From positions 62,001 through 126,000 of the forward strand of contig MU863952.1 in NCBI GenBank assembly GCA_033296885.1: 64,000 nucleotides of DNA, read 5' to 3'. Under the pieces are notes generated by a model. The model did not search any database and was not told the origin of the DNA. It was given only the letters and a program-made list of their open reading frames with translations. The position numbers were made by a program, and so were the translations under genes. This DNA comes from Triangularia verruculosa (taxonomy: Eukaryota; Ascomycota; Sordariomycetes; Sordariales; Podosporaceae). Every line of letters begins with the position of its first letter. Position 1 is the first letter of the stretch. Positions 54,954-64,000 of this stretch are shown one piece after another.

Positions 54954-57732
54954 TTACTTGGCTTCCTGAACAACAGTTTCGCGTGAGCCCTTCACGCCCA
55001 ACAACAGCTCCTCCGGTATCCGTTGTAGCGAGTAGACAGCCCTCCTCCGGCTGATTGCCTGGCCAATATCTCGGCTGCTGCGCTGGACGATTTCTCCTCC
55101 CGATCTGATCCTTTCCGTGGAAATCTTGACATCTGTCTTGAGTCCCAGTGGCAGCTGTTCCGTGAAATGTACTGTTGTCGGCATTCCCTTGCCAGCCTCG
55201 ATAAGCGCCCGGCGGGCTCTTTTTGCGTAACTGGTGGCTTCTGCCAACATGCTCTGCAGCTGGATGGAATCATTGATGCCCTGCAGGGCGGAGCTTATTT
55301 CGAGATTGAACCGCCCAAAGTAGTCGGATGTATCCTCATTTCTGGCAGAGCTGGCCAGCACGCTGTCGAATGCCATCCACCCGCCCAGGCCAACTGCGTC
55401 GATGCATCTGGTCATAAGATCCGCAATCAGCTGCAAGCTTCCGTCTGGGGGCGCTTCGATTTCCTCCAAATAGTCCGAGGTCCAGCCATCCTTTATGAGT
55501 TCGGCCCGTAAGACATTGAGTAGGCCGATGATTTCTTCCGGCCGGAAGAGACGCCGAAGGCTCTGAACTGTAGTCACTGCTGGGCAGGCAGCCAACTTTC
55601 CGAATGCCACGCCGAGTCCTCGGAAACGGTGTCCACTCAGGTGTACTTCGGTGATCTGGAGTTCCTCCTCGGCCTTGTCGAGTTCCATCTTGATGGCGTC
55701 AGTCTCCTCATCGCCGCCCTCTGCGGCCGCGTCCAACAAGCGCTTCTGTCCCAGGTTGGAAGGGGTCTCAAACAGACCCAGGCTATGAAGCAGCAGCTTG
55801 ACAGCCGAAACAAGCTCTGTAGAGCCAAGCTGGGTTCCCGACAAATACCCAAGAAGCAACGCCATCGTGGGGTCGATTTGGGCGAGAAGGGGAGGCATTT
55901 CCGATGCAATGATATCATCCGCGTTATCCAACTCGCACGTCTCCTCCTTGAAAGCTGATTTGATATTGGAGGTTGACAAGTGACCTGCATCTACCAGATA
56001 ATTGAGGACGCTGCTCGCCGCCAGTGGGCAAGCCAACCTCGGTTCCCCTGAGTCCGCAGCCGGCTGAGTCCATGTGAACACTTTGCTGATCGCGTAGAAT
56101 ACCCAGCGTCTGTCAACCTGAGCATAGTCGGCTCTGGAAGAGGGCCAAATCCACTCTGGTAGATGAATGTTGGCAACAACGCCGTTTGTAGCAGTCGAGG
56201 CAGTTTCCTGAACTTCAGTACTTTTAATCTGAACCTTGAATGTGCCAGCCATCAACTCCTCCCAAGCACGCAAGTCTTTGGCGCTGAGAAGCTCGTCCGC
56301 CTTGGCCACTCCATTTTGGAATTCGGCGGACGAGGTATCAGACAAAACACCTGGGAGGGCTCTTTCGAGGACGGCCGAAGCTTGGTGCTCCCCACGAATC
56401 CGTTTTGTTCCGGACTGCTCGCGAGGTAATCCGCGGCGGATCGCATCCGTCAATAAGCCTTCTGCGCGGCGCTTCGAATTCCGGTTCTTGGGGGCCTCGA
56501 CCTGCACAGCAACCAAGCTTGACCCGCGCAAACCAACCGCAATTTCGCGGGCGCCAAAGTAAGAAATGAGTTGACATTCGCCTTCAGAGTCAACGGGGGT
56601 GGCGGCTTGGAGAGAGCGAAAGATGGGGTTGTAAACGGAAAATGTCTCGGGTGTCGCAGCCAGTACAGATGACTTGGAGATTCGAAGAAAGGACGCCATG
56701 CCGGGAATCTGTAGCCTAGTCTCAAGGTGAGGACTACCGGAGCTGAATGTGTAACTGGAGAGCAGCCCGTCCACCAAGGTCTGTAGTGTGCCGGATCTTG
56801 CATCTAGCTGATATTTGGTCGAACCTGGAAAGCTTGGGAGGCGCATCACAAAGATCGACTGTGCTTGTCTCCCCGATAGCAAAGCTAGAATGTGCAGGTC
56901 TTGCTGTGTAGCACCTTCGGGCGTTGTAGACGATGTGATAATGAGGAGGATATCCGGATTGAACCCCTCGCGGTTGATGTTATCTTGGAAAACACCGGAT
57001 AATTCATTCTTGCCACCAAATAGCCCTTCAATAACATCGGCGGCGGTGGTCGCCTGAACGAAGTCAACCTGAAGACGCGATGCGGAACTAGATGCAAGTT
57101 TTTGGGCGAGTATTGCAGGCGCTGATGACCACTTCTCGTCTAGGGTCTCTCCATCCAGACCGATGATGGTGCCATCAGAAGCCACGGCGATTATTTCATG
57201 GTTCGGGAGCTCGTCACTCGGTAGCGAATGTTGAGAAGTCTGGGCGGCGCCGGCGCAAAGATGGACGATGGGCGTCTTGCCGCGAGGGGTATGCGACAGG
57301 CTTGACAAAGTTGAAGTCCCATCCGCAGAGAGTTCGTTCTTCAGCAATGTGATCTGCCTCTCTTTAGATGTAGTCGTTGAGACATAAGTGTACCGACAAG
57401 CGCTTTTCCCTAAGGACGGTCTCCATCTTAGCGAGTATGGGGGGCATGTGAAAACGGTTTCTATCGTGACATTGTGGTTGGTGACCGGCTGGGAAGAGAG
57501 AACCTGAAGTTGGTGTCAGTATCAAATGCATCTAGGGTATCCACTGGAGGTGTCTGACATCGTAAATACAAACGGCGACGCCGTCAATGGCTACCGCGAC
57601 TTCTGATCGTTTTCTGCGCTTGAGGCCCTGCTTCTGTCCGAAAACCTCGCCTGCGACATGGCGACCGGTGCCATATGGTGTAGCTAGGGTGGTCAGCACA
57701 TAAGGAGTGTGTATCTGTAGCTTGGATGCCAT
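54954..57732 (-). CDS. UTP8: U3 snoRNP/tRNA-export protein Utp8
   Basis: Exons 57732-57559 and 57503-54954 (intron of 55 nt, GTCAGA...CTTCAG) join in frame, 907 aa. Exon 1 starts MASKLQIHTPYVLTTL, and exon 2 continues VLSSQPVTNHN. N-terminal half: beta-propeller strands such as EIIAVASDGTIIGLDG and QLISYFGAREIAVGL; C-terminal half: alpha-helical. It matches the fungal Utp8 beta-propeller family. In yeast Utp8 is nucleolar, part of the UtpA (t-Utp) complex for 18S rRNA processing and also acts in tRNA export. Divergent from the Elg1 gene with 664 bp between starts. Confidence 0.82.
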
Positions 57733-58396
57733 GCTGGAGACTGGTGTGGCTGCGTCGTCTGGTGTCGGTCGCAGAGAGTCGCTCAACTCGAAGCCATCGC
57801 CAGTCCAGATGCGAAGCTCTGCCAAACAGAAAAAAAGGCACAGATCCACTCCAAAATCTAGTGGGTCCATAAACTTTTTAGCGGGGCTCTGCAGAAACCC
57901 GGCTAATCTATGATCCAGGTCCGGGCAGCGTCCCAAAGCCTAGGCTGTCCCACCCGACGGGATGATGTAAGTAAGACCCACCAAATTCAATCTGCAGGAG
58001 CCATATGCTAGCGTGACGCGCTTCAGGGACGCCAGTCGCGTCCTCCAGGTCCTGGTTAAAGTGGAAGTTGAATGAGACGCGATCCCATTCTCAACTCTTA
58101 AGTGCTTCAAACACAACTCCTTTGGCAGTATTTCCCAACGCAACTTTAATTATCCACAGATTCTACGGCGATTCTCCATCCTACCTGGGTGTGTCTGCTG
58201 AATTTCCTTTTCTCCACAGCCTGCGCGGAAATATATACATGCTTCATTCTCTTTTATCCGCAGCATGATACCTCCCGACGACCTTCCTGTGCCGGTTCTC
58301 TCCTCTTCGCTCTAGGCATCGACGCTGCGGTAATACCACCCTTTCTGTTTCACCGACAAACAGCCACTAACTGTGGAATCAGGGATTTTCTTTACC
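57733..58396. promoter_or_regulatory. divergent promoter, UTP8 / ELG1
   Basis: 664 bp between divergent start codons of two essential-type nuclear genes. Nothing coding is seen. T-rich leader just before 58397. Confidence 0.55.
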
Positions 58397-61300
58397 ATGG
58401 CTGATACGGCACCTTCAGCAGTCATGGTTGCAACTCCAGCTCATCGACCGCTCCATCCTTTTTTCGCACCGAACCGGGTAACCCCGCATGCCACTGAGAA
58501 AGAAACTGCTGGGGATCTTTCTCCTGCTGTGACGATACCGGAACCTAGCTCGACCCCGACCAACACAAAAGATGATACGGCTGTGAGCACGGGATCTGAA
58601 AGTGGGCGAAAACACAAGCGCATTGTGAAAGGCGACACACCGGAAGGCGATGAACTGCAGAGACAGAGGGCAAACAAGAGGGCAAGAGTTTCTGGGGCTG
58701 CTAGCATCGCCAGTCACTTCACTAAAGTGAATCAACCCGAAGATAAGCACGATGAGTCGTCTCCCGAGCAACCGAACAACAGCGTCGACTCCAGTTGTGT
58801 GACTTCCACTGAATTACCGGCGACGGGGGCAACTGCACCGAAGCCCAAAAAACTATTGCTTTTTGATCCCAAGACTGGGACAATCGGCCCACCACCAGAA
58901 CCCAAAGTGGCACAGCCGCCAAAGAAGCGTGGCAGGAAGCCGAAATCGATGGTTGTGGTTATCAAGTATGGAACAGACTTGGAAAATCGCACCCAAATTG
59001 GCACACGCATCAATGCTATATTGTCCTCTACAGTTGCAGACTTGGCACCAGATTCGAAATGTCTTCAGGCATCTGCTCCCGAAAAGCCATTCTCAAAGGC
59101 CCCAGAGACAGTAACGGCAGCATCCTCCTCCAAGTCAACACATCCGTTCTTCCTCGGCAAGGCCAACAACAAGAAGGATGCTGTACCCGAAGATGCCAAA
59201 CCCAGTGAACCTTCCTCGCCTCGGGTTAGCACCAAGTCGAAGATTTTTGGCTCAACCCCTTTCTCACCCAAGAAACCACGACCTGCCCCGGCTTCCAAAG
59301 CCTCCCTCCCTCAGTTTGGTGTCAAGAACTTGGGTCTCAAATTTCCTGGTGCCAAGCAACCGCCATGGCCATGGCAGGGAATGGTCCACGTGAGAGGCGA
59401 TCAAGATCGGCCTGAGGTGGCCGGAAGCTCCCAGGCTCATGCGACAAACGACAAGGCGTCTCCGTTGGCAGCCCGCAAGTCAAAGGGACACTCAGTCAAA
59501 GTACCTGTTTCCGAGTCGATTCTGGACCTGGCTGCCCAGACACTGAATATACAAGCCGTCGCTGATAACATCCGCAACATCAACACGGATGTAGTGATTC
59601 CCCCTCCACCAGAGCTGCGCCTTCCTCTGAAACACTTCGAGAGTGGAAGTAAGCTTCAGGCACGTGTCCTCCCGGAACTCAAAACTTTCCGAAGTTCCAC
59701 GCCAAGCAAAAAGGGAGCTCAGCGTAGACTGTTTGCCGAAGACGCTGAAGAGAAGATTTTGCCTCCCGCACAACTTTCCCGTCTCTTCAAGTTGATCTCT
59801 TCGTCCCTCTCCGCATTCGACAGGTCACAGTGTGAGACAGCAAACTGGACTCAAAAGTACGCCCCCACATGTGCTGTCGAAGTGCTCCAGCCTGGCCAAG
59901 AGGCCTTCCTCCTGAAGGAATGGTTGCAAACATTGGTGGTTCAGTCGGTCGACACAGGGTCCAAAGACGAGAAGGTCAGCCCGAGAACCAAGGCAAAGCA
60001 AGGGAAGAAAAAGCGGCGCAGAAGGCTTGATGGATTCATCGTCTCTAGTGACGACGAGGAATACGGCCTGGATGACCTCTCTGGGGATGAAGCAGACTGG
60101 ACCGCTAGTGGCGCCCGGGGCATCTTAAAGAAGACTGTTATCCGGTCCCTAAGCTTGGGTAAAGGCGAAAAGATCGCCAATACACTCGTCATCAGCGGCC
60201 CCCCCGGTTGTGGCAAGACCGCCATGGTCCAGGCTGTTGCAAACGAGTTGGATTTCGAGATTTTTGAGATCAACTCCAGTACGCGACGAGCTGGGAAGGA
60301 TGTACTGGCCAAGATTGGTGACATGACCAGGAACCATCATGTCCAGCAGCATCAGTCTGGCAGCTCGGGAGATAAGAACGATCCTGCAGAAGAGGATGAA
60401 ACGGCAAATGATATCAAGTCTGGCAAGCAGTCGACCATGGCTTCATTCTTCAAACCTAAAGCCACCGCAGCGGCAAAACCAAAGACGTCCGCAACCGCAC
60501 CAGACGATACACCGGCCCTGAAAGACGTCAAGAAAGCTTCTAACAGAAGTCAAAGACAATCCTTGATTCTCTTGGAGGAAGTCGATGTTCTCTATGAAGA
60601 GGACAAGCAGTTTTGGACGACCGTGGTCGACCTCATAACACAGTCTCGGCGCCCCTTCGTCATAACGTGCAATGACGAGACTTTGGTCCCGTTGCACACA
60701 CTGAGAATGCACGGCATTTTCCGGCTTAGCCCGCCACCAAGAGACCTCGCCATTGATCGACTCGTTCTCATTGCAGCGAACGAGGGACATGCGCTTCGTC
60801 GTCAAGCTGTTGAGACGTTATACGACTCACGAAACTGCGACCTCCGTGCTGCCACAATGGACCTCCAGTACCGGTGCCAAATTGGTGTCGGTGACAGAAG
60901 AGGAGGGTTTGACTGGTTCTACCCTCGCTGGCCAAAAGGGGTTGATCTAGACGAGAATGGGGAGGTGGTTCGAGTCGTCAGTGAAGGCACCTACCAGCCA
61001 GGCATGAACTTGTTGGTAAGGGATGGCATTGTCAATGCCAAGAGCACACCGCTTTATGCAGAGGAGGAGTTCGTTGAGCAGGCCTGGGACAGCTGGGATG
61101 TTGATCTCGGGAACTGGGAGGACTCGCTTCGCTTGAATACCTGGGCTGAGAAGATTAAGCCCATCAGCTCAACACCAGGTGGGCGACTCGGTGCCCTGGA
61201 GGCGTTTAGTGAGATGGCGGAGGCATTGAGTATGGCCGATGTTTGCTCTCTGGGGTCATTCGCTGCATACAAAGAGGTAAGAACTCCAGCCATGCATGGT

Positions 61301-62168
61301 CCTAAACTGGTTACTAACCCATTTGCTGTAGGAGTCAATGGACGCCACGCAGCCAGAGCTGTCTGAAAAGGCCCAGAATGACTTTGTCCAGGGACTGTCT
61401 TATCTCGACTCGCCTTGCGCCACTCACTACAACTCGCTGGTTACCTCCGTGCCGTCGACTATCAAGTGCCTTGCCAAAGCCTCTCTAAGGACACGCATGG
61501 AGGTGCTGCAAAGCCACTCTGCCGATGAACTCTGTCCGCTCACTGAACCCCAAGCTGTGCAATGTCTGCAAGCCAGTTTCACATCCCCAACACCAGGGAC
61601 CATGGAAATCACTCGCATCGACTTTGCCTTTGCTTTTGACGGTATCGCCGTTTCTGACTCCTCTTCCGCGCCCGCATCATATCTCGACCCATCTGTGTTC
61701 GACAGAACACTCAAGCTCATCGTTCTCGATGTGGCCCCATACGTCCGCGGCATAGTGGCCTATGAGCAGTCCCTGCAGAAGCAGCGGCTCAAGATGAGCA
61801 ACCTCGTCAGTGAAGGCGGCAAAGCGACCCAAGGCACGAAGCGCATGCGCACGACAAGGGCCGCGCTGTCTGCGATGGAGGGCGGGTCCAGAAGCAGCAA
61901 GAGAGGTGAGAGGTGGTTCAAGGCTGAGCTGAACCCTTACTTGGTGGCCAGGACGGGTGGGAAGGGGTGGAACCCGGGACTGGATCTTGATGACTTTCCT
62001 ATTCCGCCCAGTCCGCTGAAGAAGAGCCCTCTGAAGAGCTCATCCGGAGAAGCAACATCGCCAGAGGCCTCACCCGTCAAGCCCAAGAAGGCCGTGGGGA
62101 GGCGGGGGAGGAAGCCGAAAACCCAGAAAATTGTTGCGGATGATGAAGAGGCAGAAGACGAAGCATGA
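58397..62168 (+). CDS. ELG1: Elg1/ATAD5-like PCNA-unloading AAA+ ATPase
   Basis: Exons 58397-61276 and 61332-62168 (intron of 55 nt) give 1238 aa. Large subunit of the alternative RFC complex that unloads PCNA. Walker A GPPGCGKT at residues 601-608, followed by EINSSTRRAGKDV; Walker B LILLEEVD at 723-730. An insertion between them carries QSTMASFF (about 678-685), a canonical PIP box. The N-terminus has two HPFF motifs (near 20 and 250). The tail is basic with KRGRKPK-type repeats. Start chosen as the ATG at 58397 in CCATGG context. Expected location: nucleus, at replication forks. Confidence 0.9.
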
Positions 62169-62481
62169 TTGGGAGGGACGATACAAGGGTGACACTAGGC
62201 AAGACCATATGTCGCACGTGTTGCAATTTTTTGGAAGTTGCATTTTGGCACGATAAAAGTGGAGGTTGCTTCCAATTTCAGCAAGCAGTCATGAGGATAC
62301 ATCATAGCAAAGCATCACATTCTCCTTTGCCCGGGTAGGGATTGCATTCATGGCAAAGACAGCAAAAGGACAGACATCAGCATTTAGATGGCGTAAAAAT
62401 ACATACGAGGCAAATGATAAACGATTAGATCAATTACCATCGAATCCAACATGTGAAAGATTGAGTAAACGAACAAGAATA
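62169..62481. other. convergent intergenic
   Basis: 313 bp between the ELG1 stop and the 3' end of the minus-strand gene. Nothing seen. Confidence 0.5.
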
Positions 62482-63690
62482 TCAGCGGTAGTCCCAATCA
62501 TATGCCCTGCTCCTCCCACCTCCAGCGTCAACGGACGCTCTCCTGGTTTTTGCTGGGGGCTGGTCCCGATAGAAATACACTACTTCTTCCAGCGGAGTTT
62601 GTGTCGTGGCATGATGATGATCATCATCATAATAAGGCCTCCTCTGTGGTTCTCTCCCCCTTGTGCTCTCTGACCTGGCAAACGGGGCCGGCTCAGCTCG
62701 GGCGTCTTCGATCATATACCTTGGTCTGCTCGACTCCCTCTCAGAGACGTAGCTCCGTTGTGGGGCAGGGGGGTAGTATGTGCCCCTCTTCCGCTCAGCC
62801 GTTGGCCCGATGGCAGGTGTCATGTAATAATCATCATCTGCGACGGAGGAGGCGCGGAGGGGAGGGAGGGAGCGGTCGCGGCTGGTGGAACGGGTGTAGA
62901 CTTCAGTGGTGGAAGGGCGGTAGATGGTTCCGCTGCCCGTGTCGCTGTATCGATCAGGGTGGGGGTACTCTCTCCCGACCTGACTCCTGCTCCTTGGGGC
63001 TGGAGGGGCAGTGACAACATATTCCGGGCGGCCTCTGCCATACTCTCGGTTGTTGTGATAGTGATCTCTCGGATCCATTCTTCCTCTTGGGGCAACACCC
63101 GTCAGGCTTCCCCTCCTGCTGTTCGGTCCGCTGCTTCCCCCATGGTTGCTGTACACCTCCTCTTCTTCTTCGTACATTTCTCTCTTGTGATATGGAGGAG
63201 GTCCACGGGCCCCATATCCTGCCCTCCTCGCTTCTCTGTCCTCATACATAGATGGCGGCGGTGGTGTGCTGCCGTGGCCCTTCACCTCCCTCTCGTTTAC
63301 CTTGGCTCTCTTGGCAGCCTTTTCCGCCTGTAGCTTCTCCCTCGCCCTTCTTTCGTATTTGGACAGTTCCCAGTCTTCCTTATCGCCGTAGAGGTAACCT
63401 TTGGGCCAGTATTTATGCGCAAGAAATGAGGCGGCGGCTATGGAGCCGAGAAAAACGTAGGGGATCTTGTGGCCTCCTCCGTCGTGGTCATCGTGGGAGC
63501 CACCGTGTTTAGATTTTAAAGAGGAGGACGACGAGGACTTGGTGGAGTGGGATTGGGACCGGGAGGACCGTGAGGAGGGATAGGACGGGTAGGCATCCGG
63601 GGGCGGTAGGGCTAAACGAGGTGATGGCGGAGGAGACGGGGAGGGAATGGGGGGCGGGGGTGTCGGAGGGGGTGTGTAATAGACTGGCAT
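62482..63690 (-). CDS. Single-TM, Arg/Tyr-rich disordered protein
   Basis: Start set at the first ATG (63690), giving 402 aa; the frame remains open upstream to at least 63789 without an ATG, so a further 5' exon is possible. N-terminal proline run (PPPTPPPP), then a Ser/His segment, a TM stretch PYVFLGSIAAASFLAHKYWP (about residues 75-94), and a charged helix with AREKLQAEKAAKRAKVNERE. The rest is rich in Arg, Tyr, Pro and Ser. No catalytic domain. Probably membrane-anchored with a disordered cytoplasmic part. Function unknown. Confidence 0.72.
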   Translation of the reverse strand: MPVYYTPPPTPPPPIPSPSPPPSPRLALPPPDAYPSYPSSRSSRSQSHSTKSSSSSSLKSKHGGSHDDHDGGGHKIPYVFLGSIAAASFLAHKYWPKGYLYGDKEDWELSKYERRAREKLQAEKAAKRAKVNEREVKGHGSTPPPPSMYEDREARRAGYGARGPPPYHKREMYEEEEEVYSNHGGSSGPNSRRGSLTGVAPRGRMDPRDHYHNNREYGRGRPEYVVTAPPAPRSRSQVGREYPHPDRYSDTGSGTIYRPSTTEVYTRSTSRDRSLPPLRASSVADDDYYMTPAIGPTAERKRGTYYPPAPQRSYVSERESSRPRYMIEDARAEPAPFARSESTRGREPQRRPYYDDDHHHATTQTPLEEVVYFYRDQPPAKTRRASVDAGGGRSRAYDWDYR

Positions 63691-64000
63691 TGTTGATGTG
63701 GAGGTTGAATAAGAATCGGACACTTTCGGGGGTTCAATATGAAGGAGATGCCGAGAGTCAGGGATCGTCGGAGTGTAGTCGTCGTCCAAAGGAAAAGATG
63801 TTGAACCAGATCTAAATGGAGCCTGACATGGTTGTTGGCCTATAGTGTGGTTCCTTTGCTACCGTCTCGGTGAACAACCCAAGCACATCGACAACTACGA
63901 GCCCCGGGTGTAAAATGAAGACAAGAGACAGAACCATGAGAACCAAAAAGAAAAAGAAAAACTGGCCAGGAGCAAAGATTTAGAGTCGTCCGTCTGTAGC
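63691..64000. other. right edge of window
   Basis: Upstream region or missing first exon of the minus-strand gene at 62482-63690. An ATG-led minus frame near 63936 could supply a first exon but the splice sites are unconvincing. Confidence 0.35.

Noticed and set aside
1..64000. CRISPR arrays, bacterial operons or transposase genes
   Set aside because: None seen: introns and fungal families throughout, and the only tandem DNA repeat is the 21-bp minisatellite.

Overview
The window is nuclear DNA from a filamentous ascomycete, most likely a Sordariomycete and plausibly Sordariales. The grounds are protein-coding genes split by 46-81 nt introns with GT(A/C)AGT-type donors and CTNAC branch sites, Zn(II)2Cys6 and fungal-type C2H2 regulators, a GPI-anchored GH17 glucanase, a kelch/transmembrane protein with a proline-rich tail, and fungal-style Utp8, Elg1 and Rad4/Dpb11 homologues. 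The species assignment is inference; no rDNA or mitochondrial marker is present. Gene models were spliced by hand, and reading frame was checked across every junction unless a model is described as uncertain.

Layout. 1-14 kb: a ZIP zinc transporter, a tRNA-Asp with a 10-nt intron, a kelch membrane protein (minus), then an SDR oxidoreductase (minus) divergent from a Zn2Cys6 regulator and followed by a DHA1-type MFS transporter. The last three could form a small regulated metabolic or efflux unit. 14-21 kb: a DUF676-like serine hydrolase with a Met/Pro/Ser repeat tail, a small secreted HNH-type nuclease, and a GTPase-like protein with a degenerate P-loop (minus). 21-26 kb: one very large four-exon C2H2 protein (about 1446 aa, minus). 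26-32 kb: a secreted PI-PLC X-domain protein, a small conserved disordered protein, and the GH17 glucanase.

33-39.1 kb is the accessory region and the most interesting part. It holds four tandem paralogues (A-D, all plus strand), preceded by an orphan half-module and a 21-bp minisatellite. Each protein has an N-terminal helical module (about 40 aa, AP-x2-HLR motif) followed by one or two Cys/His modules. The module pattern is C-x2-C, C-x-(Y/F/W)-H, W, YP-x-GF, CC, GC, H. It resembles the CHORD zinc-binding domain but carries an insertion. Almost every module is split by a phase-1 intron at the same place. Copy D has an in-frame acidic tail stranded behind stop codons, and copies A and B change frame in the linker, so the array looks both expanding and decaying.

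39-64 kb returns to core genes: a Cys-rich coiled-coil protein, a GPI-type aspartic protease, a quinone-oxidoreductase-like MDR enzyme, a Nudix hydrolase, a BRCT-repeat checkpoint/replication scaffold (Rad4/Dpb11 type), a large RE/RD-repeat protein, Utp8, Elg1 divergent from Utp8, and a single-TM disordered protein. Nudix and Rad4/Dpb11 are head to tail, with a telomere-like motif in the gap. Elg1 has a canonical PCNA-interaction motif inside its AAA+ domain, consistent with its role in PCNA unloading.
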